33,314 bases of DNA from UMGS363 sp051881775 (GCA_051881775.1 JBJEQN010000115.1:1-33314), one strand, 5' to 3'; shown: positions 1 through 9,876, counted from the stretch's first letter. The notes: generated by a model from the letters alone, not told the origin. A program made the numbers and translations.

Positions 1-2856
1 CCTCCCGATATCCGTCCTATGGTAATGCTGGACGGCGGACGTTATGCAACTTCCGACCTTAACGACCTTTACAGACGTGTTATCAACAGAAATAACCGTC
101 TTAAAAAGATGCTGGAGCTTGACGCTCCCGACATCATCATCAGAAACGAAAAGAGAATGCTGCAGGAAGCTGTTGACGCACTTATCGACAACGGCAGACA
201 CGGCAGACCCGTTACAGGTCCCAACAACCGTGCGCTGAAATCCCTTTCCGATATGCTTAAGGGTAAGCAGGGACGTTTCCGTCAGAACCTTCTCGGTAAG
301 CGTGTTGACTACTCCGGACGTTCCGTTATCGTTGTAGGACCTGAGCTTAAGATGTACCAGTGCGGTCTTCCTAAGGAAATGGCTCTTGAGCTTTTCAAGC
401 CCTTCGTTATGAAGCGCCTTGTTGATACAAAGGTAGTAAACAACATCAAATCCGCAAGAAAAATGGTTGAACGCTCCAAGAACGAGGTCTGGGACGCCCT
501 GGAGAACGTTATCAAGGATCATCCCGTGTTCCTGAACCGTGCCCCTACGCTTCACAGACTTGGTATCCAGGCATTCGAGCCTATCCTTGTAGAAGGCAGA
601 GCAATCAAGCTTCATCCGCTGGTTTGTACGGCGTTCAACGCTGACTTCGACGGCGACCAGATGGCTGTGCACCTTCCCCTTTCCGCAGAAGCGCAGGCAG
701 AAGCACGTTTCCTGATGCTTGCAGCAAATAACCTGCTTAAACCCTCGGACGGTCGTCCTGTTGCCGTTCCTTCTCAGGATATGGTACTGGGTTCCTACTA
801 TCTGACAATGAAAAAAGCAGGCGAACCGGGCGAAGGCAAGGTATTCCGTGACGTTAACGAGGCTCTTATGGCTTACGACGCACACGTTATCTCCCTCCAC
901 GCCGCTATCAAGGTTCGCATTTCCAAGGAAGTGGGCGGAAAGACCGTTTCCAAGCTTATCGACTGCACCGCAGGACGACTTATCTTCAACGAAAATATCC
1001 CTCAGAACCTTGGATATGTTGACAGAACCAACTCCGACAAGCAGTTCGACCTTGAAGTTGACTTCCTTGTTAAGAAAAAGCAGCTTTCCGACATTATCGA
1101 GCGCTGCATAAGAATACACGGCACAACTGTTACCTCCGAAGTTCTTGACAAGATCAAGTCACTCGGATATAAATACTCCACAAAGGCGGCTCTCACCGTT
1201 GCTGTCTGCGACGCACTTATCCCTCCCGAAAAGAAGGACATCGTTGCCGACGCCGACGCACAGGTCGAGAAGATCAACAAGCTCTACAAGAGAGGCTTTA
1301 TCTCCGCCGCAGAAAAATCCAAGCGCTTCATCAGCATTTGGAACAAGGCAACTGACGACCTTACCGGCTGCATCAAGGAACACTACGACATCGAGAACAA
1401 TCCTATCCATATGATGGCTGACTCCGGTGCCCGTGGTTCTATCAACCAGATCAGACAGCTGGCAGGTATGCGTGGACTTATCGCCAACACCTCGGGTTCT
1501 ACCATCGAGATGCCTATTCGTGCTAACTACCGTGAAGGTCTTAACATTCTGGAATACTTCATTTCATCCCGTGGCGCCCGTAAGGGTCTTGCCGATACAG
1601 CGCTCCGTACCGCCGACTCAGGTTACCTTACAAGACGTCTTGTTGACGTTTCTCAGGACGTTATTATCCACGAGGAGGACTGCGGAACCGATGAGGGTAT
1701 CGAAGTTTACACCATCAAGAACGGCAACGAAATGATCGAACCTCTTAAGGAAAGACTTACAGGACGTTACCTCCTTGAAGACCTCAGAGATCCCAACACA
1801 GGCGACCTTATCATGAGCCGCAACAAGCTCATGACCGACGCTGACGCACAGAAGGTCGTTGACAGCGGCATTGAAAAGGTAACTATCCGCTCCGTACTCA
1901 ACTGTAAGGCTAAGCACGGCGTATGCGCTAAGTGCTACGGTGCAAACCTTGCAAACAACAACCTTATCTCCGTTGGTGAAGCTGTGGGCGTAATCGCTGC
2001 GCAGTCTATCGGTGAGCCGGGTACACAGCTTACCATGAGAACCTTCCACACCGGCGGTATCGCTTCCGCAGAAGACATCACACAGGGTCTTCCCCGTGTT
2101 GAAGAGCTTTTTGAAAGCAGACGTCCAAAGAACGCAGCTATCATTGCCAAGGCTGCAGGCTCCGTTCGTATGGAAGAGATCAAGAAGACAAGAAATGTTA
2201 TCATCAAGAGCGAGGAGACTGGCGAGGAAGAATACTATCCCGTACCTTACGGCTACAAGATCAAGGTGCACCCCGGCGACACCGTTACAGCAGGTCAGCC
2301 TCTTACCGAAGGCTCTATCAATCCTGCGGATATTCTCCAGGTCAACGGTCAGCACGCCGTTCAGAACTATATCATCACCGAAGTACAGAAGGTTTACCGT
2401 CTCCAGGGTGTTGATATCAACGATAAGCACATTGAAGTTATCGTTCGTCAGATGCTCCGCAAGGTAAAAGTTGACGACAGCGGCTCCAGCTACCTGCTTC
2501 CCGGCTCTCTTGTTGACAAGAAGGAGATCGAGGAGATCAACGCAGGCATCAAGGCTCGTATGGACAACGGCGAAACAGGTCTCAGCTTTGTTACCTACGT
2601 TCCCGTTATCCAGGGTATCACAAAGGCATCCTCCAACTCCGACAGCTTCCTTGCTGCGGCATCGTTCCAGGAAACCACAAGAGCACTTACCGACGCTGCG
2701 ATCAAGGGCAAGACCGATCACCTTATGGGACTTAAGGAGAACGTTATTATCGGTAAACTTATCCCTGCCGGAACAGGTATGGACGTTTACAACAACGTTA
2801 ACATCGTTAAGAACGAGAACTACGTTGAACACAGCACCGCTTCGGCAAGCGTTTAA
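1..2856 (+). CDS. rpoC: DNA-directed RNA polymerase subunit beta' (5'-truncated by window edge)
   Basis: Largest catalytic subunit of RNA polymerase. The reading frame is open from base 1 (it begins PPDIRPM), so the start codon and the N-terminal zinc finger lie upstream of the window; 951 residues are visible. The active-site magnesium loop NADFDGDQM is at 637-663 (visible residues 213-221). The second zinc site is Cys561, Cys635, Cys642 and Cys645 (C-x73-C-x6-C-x2-C). The bridge-helix/trigger-loop region is recognisable around GARKGLADTALRTADSGYL and TMRTFHTGG. The product ends with TASASV at a TAA, close to the usual Firmicutes end. rpoB is expected just upstream, outside the window. A strong hairpin terminator follows 22 bp after the stop. 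Identification is essentially certain. Confidence 0.99.
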   Translation, partial: PPDIRPMVMLDGGRYATSDLNDLYRRVINRNNRLKKMLELDAPDIIIRNEKRMLQEAVDALIDNGRHGRPVTGPNNRALKSLSDMLKGKQGRFRQNLLGKRVDYSGRSVIVVGPELKMYQCGLPKEMALELFKPFVMKRLVDTKVVNNIKSARKMVERSKNEVWDALENVIKDHPVFLNRAPTLHRLGIQAFEPILVEGRAIKLHPLVCTAFNADFDGDQMAVHLPLSAEAQAEARFLMLAANNLLKPSDGRPVAVPSQDMVLGSYYLTMKKAGEPGEGKVFRDVNEALMAYDAHVISLHAAIKVRISKEVGGKTVSKLIDCTAGRLIFNENIPQNLGYVDRTNSDKQFDLEVDFLVKKKQLSDIIERCIRIHGTTVTSEVLDKIKSLGYKYSTKAALTVAVCDALIPPEKKDIVADADAQVEKINKLYKRGFISAAEKSKRFISIWNKATDDLTGCIKEHYDIENNPIHMMADSGARGSINQIRQLAGMRGLIANTSGSTIEMPIRANYREGLNILEYFISSRGARKGLADTALRTADSGYLTRRLVDVSQDVIIHEEDCGTDEGIEVYTIKNGNEMIEPLKERLTGRYLLEDLRDPNTGDLIMSRNKLMTDADAQKVVDSGIEKVTIRSVLNCKAKHGVCAKCYGANLANNNLISVGEAVGVIAAQSIGEPGTQLTMRTFHTGGIASAEDITQGLPRVEELFESRRPKNAAIIAKAAGSVRMEEIKKTRNVIIKSEETGEEEYYPVPYGYKIKVHPGDTVTAGQPLTEGSINPADILQVNGQHAVQNYIITEVQKVYRLQGVDINDKHIEVIVRQMLRKVKVDDSGSSYLLPGSLVDKKEIEEINAGIKARMDNGETGLSFVTYVPVIQGITKASSNSDSFLAAASFQETTRALTDAAIKGKTDHLMGLKENVIIGKLIPAGTGMDVYNNVNIVKNENYVEHSTASASV

Positions 2857-2877
2857 GACAGCAGTATAAATAAAATA

Positions 2878-2916
2878 TCCCGTAAGTTTGTTTCAGACAG
2901 ACTTACGGGATTTTGT
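2878..2916 (+). terminator. Rho-independent terminator after rpoC, probably bidirectional
   Basis: Arms TCCCGTAAGT (2878-2887) and ACTTACGGGA (2901-2910) pair perfectly. The stem extends inward by four more pairs, one of them G-U, leaving a 5-nt loop (2892-2896). TTTTGTTTT follows. The minus strand also has an AT-rich tail, so the same hairpin can serve the convergent operon ending at 2932. Confidence 0.9.
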
Positions 2917-2931
2917 TTTATCACAGGATTT

Positions 2932-3216
2932 TTATAGATCCTGCAGGTCGGCGGCGGTCAGGTCGTTTTCAAGGTTATCCCTTGCAAGGTCGTTGTCTAT
3001 AACGGAATAAACATCCGAAATAGGTTTGTCAATACTTTCCGCCTTATGAGGTACGGAGTGGTAGACCTTGAGCGACGGCGCTTCCGTTCCTGCGATTATG
3101 GGATTTGCGTGGACTTTGCCGTGCTTTGCCTTGCCCTGTATTTCGGGAACGGCGGCAGCACGGTTTTCCGTTCCCGTATGAGTAAGGTCGGGACGTTTCA
3201 TTCCTTGTTTTGCCAT
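2932..3216 (-). CDS. Conserved-looking 94-aa hypothetical protein
   Basis: Small hydrophilic protein starting MAKQGMKRPDLTHTG. The start at 3216 is preferred over the in-frame upstream codon at 3291 because AAAGGAG lies 10 nt before it and the upstream extension reads like spacer. There is no signal peptide or membrane segment. The N-terminal half is basic (KRPD, PEIQGKAKHGK, ANPIIAGTE); the C-terminal third is acidic and helix-prone (DNDLARDNLENDLTAADLQDL). It is the last gene of the lipoprotein run, 80 bp after the previous stop, and ends just before the shared terminator. I do not recognise a named family; the patterned sequence and good ribosome site argue that it is real. Confidence 0.7.
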   Translation of the reverse strand: MAKQGMKRPDLTHTGTENRAAAVPEIQGKAKHGKVHANPIIAGTEAPSLKVYHSVPHKAESIDKPISDVYSVIDNDLARDNLENDLTAADLQDL

Positions 3217-3296
3217 TTTTCCGATTCTCCTTTCCGAGGAAACTGCTTTGCGCAAAGCGTTGTTCCCCGTAACAGTATTCTCAGGCGGCAAGGCTT

Positions 3297-5222
3297 TTAT
3301 CCCGAATTTGAATTATACAAAAATATCTCTATCCACGGCATATTTTCTTTCAGCGCTTTAAGCTGTTCTTCGTTGACGTTGCTGTTCGCACAAAGCAGGT
3401 ATTCAATATTCTCACAACCGTATATTGGCGCAAAATAATCCTCTGATTCATAAACACAATCGTTAATTTCAAGCACTTTCAGATTCTTCATCTCCGAAAT
3501 AAAGCTCAAATCGGAAATTGGGTTTGATATATGGAGTATCTCAACGTTTTGGAGCGCCGTTATGGGCTTTGTATCGGTCACTTCACCGTAAATGTAAAGT
3601 TCCTTAACGCTCTGCAGCTTTTCAATACCCGTCAGATTGGCAGGTTTTAAGCTCTCATATATATTATACAAGGTCATATTGGGCTTTTCCGACAGATAAT
3701 CAAAAATTTCTTCGTCAGCAAATTCTCCGTTAGTATAGCTGCAAAATTCATCGGCGGCAATATCGGGCGCACTTTTCCGCAGACCGTTCGGTACAGGCTC
3801 ATCTGCAAATTCTTCCCCCGAAAAAGCAATGCCGCTTTCACTTTCCGATGCTTTGGTAATAAGGCTGTGCATATCAACCGTGCCTATATGCTCGTACTTT
3901 TCAAGCGCCCTGTCCATAGTTTCAAGGAAGGTGTTTCCTGCTATGTCAATTCTGTCTGCACCCACAGGCATATCTCTGTTATATCGTCCGTAGGAAAACT
4001 CCCCTCCTGCGTGGTCAACGAAAAAGATCTCGCCGTTATCGCCGTAATACATCCTTTCCTCTCCGTAATACACTCTGCTGAAGCCGTTTTTGCACACATA
4101 ATACTTATACGCCGTATAATTTCCAAAATCATAAACCAAATTGCAGCCGGTGTAAAAATACATATCGTTTTCACGGTCGTAATAAAGCTCAAGATCCGCT
4201 CCCGTCAGCCAGCTTTGCCAAAAATAGCGGAAATAGTTTTCTTCCCATTCCTCGGCTTCGGTATCGTAGGTCAGAATATTCCAGCCCTCGCCCGGCAGCT
4301 CATATATCAGTTCGGGAAATTTATCAAAATTAAGGTCAATGAATATCTTGTCACCCTCAAATTTGTTTGCGGCTCTGAACGCCTGTTTTAAAACACTGTC
4401 ATTGCGGTAGGTAACGTTGTAATAATCAAGATTTACGGTATGATCGCCGCTTTCCTCCGCAGAAATGCACAGTTCCTTGTTGCCGCCAAGGATACGTCCG
4501 CCTATTTCCGTTACCGATGCAGGAATATCAAGGGTCGTTATGCCGCTGTCGGAAAATGCCCCGTTTCCTATGGACTTTAAGGTTTTGGGAAGGGTTATTG
4601 ACCTAATTGCGGAGTAACGGAAGGCGTGGTTCTCAATGGCTTCAACGCCCTCGGGAACGTCAAATCCGCCCGTTCTGCCTTGTGGATAATAAACAAGGGT
4701 CTTGCCGTCCTTACTGTAAAGAACTCCGTCCTTTGAGGTGAAATTTTCGCCGTCCGTTATGTTTACATTTTCAAGAGAATCAAGCCCCAGCAGATTTCCG
4801 CCAAAACTTTTAAGACCTTTTGGCAGGTTAAGAGTTTTCAGCTTTGCAAGGCTTTTCAGACCCTTGAATTCCGTCATTGTTTCCGGCAGGGTAAGCTCCG
4901 TAATATTGCTGTCCGCAAAGGCGCTTACCCGAATTTGCGTAACAGGGAAGCCTAAAATTTCATCGGGAATGACCCCCCTTTCATCGGCACCCTTGTAACC
5001 GAGGATAGTTACTTCCCCGTCCGTTATTTTGTAGGTAAGGTCGTACTCCGCCGTTATCTTTTGCGGCTCGGTAACGGGTTTCTCTGCCGCCGTTACGCTT
5101 GCCGAGCCTGTTTCCGCAGAAGTTGTTTCCGCAGGCTGCTCCTCCCCATTCTTATTCTTGCAGGAACAAAGGGCAAAAATGCAAAGCAGCGCCCCGATTA
5201 TTCCAAATGCCTGATATTTCAT
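3297..5222 (-). CDS. Leucine-rich-repeat (BspA-type) surface lipoprotein, paralog A
   Basis: Predicted lipoprotein of 641 aa. The signal peptide ends in the lipobox-like LCSC with Cys21 as acylation site, followed by a Ser/Thr/Glu/Pro linker to about residue 60. Residues about 65-275 hold BspA-type LRR_5 repeats (patterns such as ITTLDIPASVTEIG and EAIENHAFRYSAI). A central region about 275-470 has the IFIDLNFDKFPELIY and ELYYDRENDMYFY motifs, and the C-terminal 120 residues carry internalin-like LRRs (LTGIEKLQSVKELYI, ISDLSFISEMKNLKVLEI). The start has AAGGAG 8 nt upstream. It lies 28 bp after its paralog, as part of one operon. Family members bind proteins or carbohydrates at the cell surface; the ligand is unknown. 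Confidence 0.88.
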   Translation of the reverse strand: MKYQAFGIIGALLCIFALCSCKNKNGEEQPAETTSAETGSASVTAAEKPVTEPQKITAEYDLTYKITDGEVTILGYKGADERGVIPDEILGFPVTQIRVSAFADSNITELTLPETMTEFKGLKSLAKLKTLNLPKGLKSFGGNLLGLDSLENVNITDGENFTSKDGVLYSKDGKTLVYYPQGRTGGFDVPEGVEAIENHAFRYSAIRSITLPKTLKSIGNGAFSDSGITTLDIPASVTEIGGRILGGNKELCISAEESGDHTVNLDYYNVTYRNDSVLKQAFRAANKFEGDKIFIDLNFDKFPELIYELPGEGWNILTYDTEAEEWEENYFRYFWQSWLTGADLELYYDRENDMYFYTGCNLVYDFGNYTAYKYYVCKNGFSRVYYGEERMYYGDNGEIFFVDHAGGEFSYGRYNRDMPVGADRIDIAGNTFLETMDRALEKYEHIGTVDMHSLITKASESESGIAFSGEEFADEPVPNGLRKSAPDIAADEFCSYTNGEFADEEIFDYLSEKPNMTLYNIYESLKPANLTGIEKLQSVKELYIYGEVTDTKPITALQNVEILHISNPISDLSFISEMKNLKVLEINDCVYESEDYFAPIYGCENIEYLLCANSNVNEEQLKALKENMPWIEIFLYNSNSG

Positions 5223-5250
5223 ATATGTTTCTCCTTGTTTCTTTTAAAGT

Positions 5251-7149
5251 TCATAGCAAAATGATCTTTATCCACGGCATATTTTCTTTGATCGCTTCAA
5301 GCTGTGCGTCATTTACACGATTTTCCCCGAAAATCATACATTCAATATTTTCACAGCCGTAGATCGGTTCAAAATAATCATCGGGTCTGTCGGTAACGCC
5401 AAAAAACTCGATAACACTCAGTTTTTTCATTTCCGAAATAAAGCTCAGATCGGAAAAATCACCCGATATATGCAGTATCTCAACGTTTTCAAGCTCCGCA
5501 ATTTTTTCGGGGTTTACTGCGTAATACCGTATAGTAAACTCTTTAACGCTTTTCAATTTTTCTATTCCTGTCAGGTCAACGGTATGGTAATCATCAATTT
5601 CATAATAAGTAAGATTCGGATTTTGCGATAATCTTTCAAATACTTCCTCTCCTGCAAGTTCGCCGTAGGCATATGACCAAAACATAGTTATATTTTCTTC
5701 GGGGGCATATTTGGGAAGACTGCTTGTATTCGGCTCATCGGCAAACTCGCCTGCAAAGACATCCTCACCATCAACGGACTGTTCAAAAAGCGCCTTTATG
5801 TCCACCGTATCAATATACTCATATTTTTCAAGCGCTTTATGAGTAAGTTCGATAAACGGCGAATCTGCCTTGTTAAGCCTGTCAATGCCCACAGGCACTT
5901 CGCCTTCATAAAAGCCGAAATCAAATTCTCCTTCCACATGCCCGATATAAAGCGCATTGGAATTTTCCCCTTCCCGTGAAAAATACAGCCTTTCCCATCC
6001 TATACACTGACAGACAAAACCATTCCTGCATACATAATACTTGTACGCCGGATATTCTCTGTCAGAATTACTTAATTCACAGGCTGCATAAAAATAAATA
6101 TCGTTTTCCCTGTCGTAATAAAGGTCTATCCCCCTAAGTCCGATATATCCAAAACCACAATTCTGCCACCCATCTTCATCGGCATCATAGTACATAACGA
6201 TCCGACCTATACCGGGCATTCCATATATCATTTCGGGAAATTTATCAAAGTTAAGGTCAATGAATACCTTGTCACCGCCATATCCGGTTGCTTTTCTGAA
6301 CGCCTTTTTCAGCGTTGTGTCGTCACGGTAGATCACGTTATAATAATCAAGATTTGCAGGAACAACGCTGCCGCTGTCAACAGTAACACATTTGCTGTTG
6401 TTGCCGCCGAGGATCCTTACTCCAACTTCCGTGACCGATGCAGGAATATCAAGGGTCGTTATGCCGCTGTCGGAAAATGCTCCGTTTCCTATGGACTTTA
6501 AGGTTTCGGGAAGGGTTATTTCCGTAATTGCGGAGTAACGAAAAGCGTGGCTCTCAATGGCTTCAACGCCCTCGGGCACGGCAAATGCGCCCGTTCTGCC
6601 TTGTGGATAATAAACGAGAGTTTTTCCGCCGTCTGTGTAAACTATACCGTTGTCGGAAGTAAATGCTCCTCCCTCTTTTATATTAACGTCGGTAATGAAG
6701 TCCGTGCCAAGCATATTTCCTCCGAGATCGTCAAGCTCCAAGCCGCTCGGCAAGTTAAGAACTTTCAGCTTGCCGGCATTTTTTATGCCTTTGAATTCCG
6801 TCAGCGTTTCGGGCAGGGTAAGCTCCGCAACCTCCGTATCGGCAAAAGCCCTTGCATTTATTTTTGTTACGGGGCAGCCTAAAATTTCATCGGGAATGAC
6901 CACCTTTTTCTCAAAACCCTTGTAGCCGAGAATTTTTACTTCTCCGTTCTCTATCTCATAGGTAAGGTCGTACTCCGCTGTTATCTTTTGCGGCTCGGTA
7001 ACGGGTTTCTCTGCCGCCGTTACGCTTGCCGAACCTGTTTCCGCAGAAGTTGTTTCCGCAGGCTGCTCCTCCCCATTCTTATTCTTGCAGGAACAAAGGG
7101 CAAAAATGCAAAGCAGCGCCCCGATTATTCCAAATGCACGATATTTCAT
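5251..7149 (-). CDS. Leucine-rich-repeat (BspA-type) surface lipoprotein, paralog B
   Basis: 632-aa tandem paralog of the protein at 3297-5222 with the same layout: signal peptide with lipobox LCSC (Cys21), acidic Ser/Thr linker, BspA-type LRR_5 block, central region (VFIDLNFDKFPEMIY, LYYDRENDIYFY), and C-terminal LRRs (LTGIEKLKSVKEFTI, LSFISEMKKLSVIEF). The first 65 or so residues match paralog A almost exactly (Q4 versus R4), and a second stretch in the LRR block is also nearly identical, while the rest has clearly drifted. The ribosome site GGAGGGG is 4 nt before ATG. The gene starts 12 bp after the upstream lipoprotein stops, indicating cotranscription. Surface-exposed; binding partner unknown. 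Confidence 0.88.
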   Translation of the reverse strand: MKYRAFGIIGALLCIFALCSCKNKNGEEQPAETTSAETGSASVTAAEKPVTEPQKITAEYDLTYEIENGEVKILGYKGFEKKVVIPDEILGCPVTKINARAFADTEVAELTLPETLTEFKGIKNAGKLKVLNLPSGLELDDLGGNMLGTDFITDVNIKEGGAFTSDNGIVYTDGGKTLVYYPQGRTGAFAVPEGVEAIESHAFRYSAITEITLPETLKSIGNGAFSDSGITTLDIPASVTEVGVRILGGNNSKCVTVDSGSVVPANLDYYNVIYRDDTTLKKAFRKATGYGGDKVFIDLNFDKFPEMIYGMPGIGRIVMYYDADEDGWQNCGFGYIGLRGIDLYYDRENDIYFYAACELSNSDREYPAYKYYVCRNGFVCQCIGWERLYFSREGENSNALYIGHVEGEFDFGFYEGEVPVGIDRLNKADSPFIELTHKALEKYEYIDTVDIKALFEQSVDGEDVFAGEFADEPNTSSLPKYAPEENITMFWSYAYGELAGEEVFERLSQNPNLTYYEIDDYHTVDLTGIEKLKSVKEFTIRYYAVNPEKIAELENVEILHISGDFSDLSFISEMKKLSVIEFFGVTDRPDDYFEPIYGCENIECMIFGENRVNDAQLEAIKENMPWIKIILL

Positions 7150-7161
7150 ATTACCCCTCCG

Positions 7162-9876
7162 TTACGTTCCGCCAAAACAAAACGAGCAGCCCGGGTTATG
7201 CTCCTTTAAAAGGTCAAAATGCGGCTTTGCGCTTTTGTATATATCTCCATCGTCGTAAAAATAACAAAACTGTTCAAGTCCGTACAGCTTCTCCGCAGCG
7301 GAAAAATCACACATATCACGGCAGGCGTATATCTCAACTCTCCGCAGATAACTCAGCCCCGACAGATCGGGTAACGCTTTTACACCGATAATACGGCTAA
7401 GTTCAAGCCTGTTCAGTTTTTCAAGTCCGCATATAAAATCCACATTTTCAAGGGCTGTATATTCGCCGTTCACGCAGTCCTTCCAAACCTCATAAAGGCA
7501 AAGCTGCTCCAAATTTTTCAGCTTTCCTATACCATCGGCAGAGCCTATCCCCGACCACATAACAGACAGACTTTCAAGCTCTGTAAACTCCGATATTTTT
7601 TCAAAATTTTCTATACGCTCAAAGCCGCTGAGGAAAAGGCTCTTTAAGCCTTTGCAGCCTGCAATGCAGTTCATATCCAGAACTCCGCCCGAAACGCCAA
7701 TGTAAAGCTCTTCAAGCTGCGACATTTCCTTTAAAAAGTCAAAATCACCCTTTTCGGCAGGGCTTCCGTCACCTGTGTACCATTCGCCCGTAAAAAGCTC
7801 CAGCGACTTTGCATTTACCGCCCTTGAAAGAACGGACAGGTCCTCCTCACGCAGGTCGGCATAAACCGAAAGTGTTTCCGCTGCCGCCGCTTCATCATCG
7901 TTCATTTCTTTCAGCTTTTCAAGGTCGTCACGGGATTCATCCTTGGCAAGGTTCAGACTTTCATCGGCAAACACAACATATTTTCCGCTGTCAAGGTCGT
8001 ATGCCGCACCGTAATTTCCAAGCTGACTTATAAGTATCAACACGCCCTCATCGTTAACGCCGCCGCAAATCCATTCTTCCAGTTCTGAGTTGGGTCTGCC
8101 GTTTTTAACGGAATAAATGCTGAAAAATCGGGTCGTGTTGTTCACGCCTGCGGAAAAGGCTGCGTGGCACACTCCGTCACCTCGGATAAGCTCTGCGGAA
8201 AGTCCCACCGACTTGGGTATGACTGTTTCCGCCTTACCCTCGGAGGAAACATAAACGCAGCAGCTTGTTGCATATGGCACAAATTCCGTTTCAAGGTCAA
8301 GATAGCGCAGAACAACGAAATATTCCTTTTTCCCGTCCCCGTCAAAGTCCAGCCCCAAGGTATCTCCCAACGTTACGGTGGGTTCAAGATTTTCGTCGGT
8401 ATCTGCAAAAGGCAGCGTTTCCCCGAGAATGTATCTTCCCCCCGACTTTTTCAGCGCCTCGGCAGTTTTGCGGTAGCTGTCGGTGCTTTTCAGAAAATCA
8501 ACTGCGATTTTTTCTATATCCTCGGGCAGTTCGGAAGTCCAAGCGTAATCATCAATATAAAGCTCAGCCGAATTCAGGTTTTGCGGCTTAGGGGGCAGGC
8601 TGTTATAGTCGCTTATGTGGTGTTCAATGCCGCTTTGACAGGTCATTTCTGCGGCGTAACCGATAAAAGCCGTATCAAGGGCAAAAATATCGTAATATTC
8701 GTCCTTTTCCGCTGTAAGAGAAACCTCCTTTGAAGGTGGGGGAAAACCGTATTCTTCCGCATTTCCGCTTTCGGGGTCAACGGCAAAGTAATCGCTGTAA
8801 TTTTCCCCTTCAAGCCAGTAGGCATAGTAGCCTGCGGTGTAAATGCGCTGTATCTCCGTTCCCGTTTCCTTCAAGGCATCAAGGTACTCTCCGCCGTTTT
8901 CAAGATGCGCAGCAAAGTCATCGGGCGTTATTTCCTTTGCGGCAAGCTGTCTGAACACTCCGTCGGGGCAGAAAACCACGGGATAAGCGGCAAATTCATA
9001 CTTTACCCCGAAATAGAAAACGCCGTTTATATGATCTATAAAGCCGCTGCCGCTGTATGAGACCGCACTTTCGGGCATACCGTCATTAATGTAATATATT
9101 GTATCCCACATTGTTGTCGCACCTGCAAAAACCGCAAGCCTGAGGCAGCGTTTTATCCCGAAATCAAGGGCGCAGACCTCTCCTGTGGGATAAATTCCGC
9201 CGTCTGCAAGCAATGCCGCATTTTCCCCGTCAACGTAATAAACCGCACCGTCACCCATAAACCAGCTCGGTGCAGGAGAGCAGTCAAGGAAAATAACGCT
9301 TTCGTTCTCCCCGTCCATATCAAAATCATAGCTTGCGCCCATTGTAAAAGGCAGATCCTCCGCAGAATTTACGGGGACATAATCATCATCATACTCTGCG
9401 GCGTGTGTGTTATAATCTTCTATGGTTTCCCCTTCGTCGGCAAAGCAGTGCGCCCTTGCTATGGCAATATGCGCCTTGTCGGGAAAGTCATCTTCATTTT
9501 CATAAATAATATCTTCGATAATATGACATTCAAGGACGGAACCCGTTTTTTCTCCGCAAACCGCTTTAAGGGTGCTTATATCCGCCGTTACCTTTCCCGC
9601 TGCAGGAAATTTGAACGGCGGTTTAAAATAGTTTTCTCCGGTGCTTATATCCGCCGTTACTTCTCCCGTTGCAGGAGAGGTCAGCGATGTTTCCTCTGTT
9701 CCCATAACTGTTTCTGCTGTTGTTTTCCCTGCTGCCGCCGTTGCTTCGGAAGTAACGGCAATTTCAGCCGTACTTGTTTCGGAAAGCTCCGTATTTTCCT
9801 GCCCGTTCTTTGCACAGGAGCAAAGCATTGCCCCAATTATTAACGCCGTAAACAGCCTTGATATTTTTCTGCACAT
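7162..9876 (-). CDS. Large LRR lipoprotein, first gene of the lipoprotein operon
   Basis: 904-aa predicted lipoprotein. The signal peptide ends LCSC with Cys21, exactly the geometry of the two downstream paralogs. A Thr/Ser/Ala-rich linker (about 25-95) contains an in-frame duplication of an 11-residue unit (ATGEVTADIST and AAGKVTADIST; DNA copies at 9571-9606 and 9640-9675). Two acidic loops, DFDMDGENE and DFDGDGKKE, resemble FG-GAP/calcium-loop motifs. The C-terminal third is made of internalin-like LRRs (MSQLEELYIGVSGG, CKGLKSLFLSGF, IGKLKNLEQLCLYEV). GGGGGAT precedes ATG by 6 nt. It is probably anchored on the outer face of the membrane; ligand unknown. Confidence 0.85.
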   Translation of the reverse strand: MCRKISRLFTALIIGAMLCSCAKNGQENTELSETSTAEIAVTSEATAAAGKTTAETVMGTEETSLTSPATGEVTADISTGENYFKPPFKFPAAGKVTADISTLKAVCGEKTGSVLECHIIEDIIYENEDDFPDKAHIAIARAHCFADEGETIEDYNTHAAEYDDDYVPVNSAEDLPFTMGASYDFDMDGENESVIFLDCSPAPSWFMGDGAVYYVDGENAALLADGGIYPTGEVCALDFGIKRCLRLAVFAGATTMWDTIYYINDGMPESAVSYSGSGFIDHINGVFYFGVKYEFAAYPVVFCPDGVFRQLAAKEITPDDFAAHLENGGEYLDALKETGTEIQRIYTAGYYAYWLEGENYSDYFAVDPESGNAEEYGFPPPSKEVSLTAEKDEYYDIFALDTAFIGYAAEMTCQSGIEHHISDYNSLPPKPQNLNSAELYIDDYAWTSELPEDIEKIAVDFLKSTDSYRKTAEALKKSGGRYILGETLPFADTDENLEPTVTLGDTLGLDFDGDGKKEYFVVLRYLDLETEFVPYATSCCVYVSSEGKAETVIPKSVGLSAELIRGDGVCHAAFSAGVNNTTRFFSIYSVKNGRPNSELEEWICGGVNDEGVLILISQLGNYGAAYDLDSGKYVVFADESLNLAKDESRDDLEKLKEMNDDEAAAAETLSVYADLREEDLSVLSRAVNAKSLELFTGEWYTGDGSPAEKGDFDFLKEMSQLEELYIGVSGGVLDMNCIAGCKGLKSLFLSGFERIENFEKISEFTELESLSVMWSGIGSADGIGKLKNLEQLCLYEVWKDCVNGEYTALENVDFICGLEKLNRLELSRIIGVKALPDLSGLSYLRRVEIYACRDMCDFSAAEKLYGLEQFCYFYDDGDIYKSAKPHFDLLKEHNPGCSFCFGGT
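9571..9675 (-). repeat. In-frame duplicated 36-bp unit inside the lipoprotein linker
   Basis: Segments 9571-9606 and 9640-9675 are near-identical, offset by 69 bp (23 codons), so the reading frame is kept. They encode two copies of an (A/T)AG(K/E)VTADIST unit in the linker between the lipid anchor and the folded part. Looks like a recent slippage or recombination duplication. Confidence 0.75.

Noticed and set aside
1618..2832. 404-codon open frame antisense to rpoC
   Set aside because: Mirror frame created by rpoC codon bias; no ribosome site and no recognisable domain, while the sense strand is certain.
3245..3258. Perfect 14-bp palindrome GCTTTGCGCAAAGC before the 94-aa gene
   Set aside because: Could be a binding site but lies inside a short intercistronic gap without promoter features; too little to annotate.
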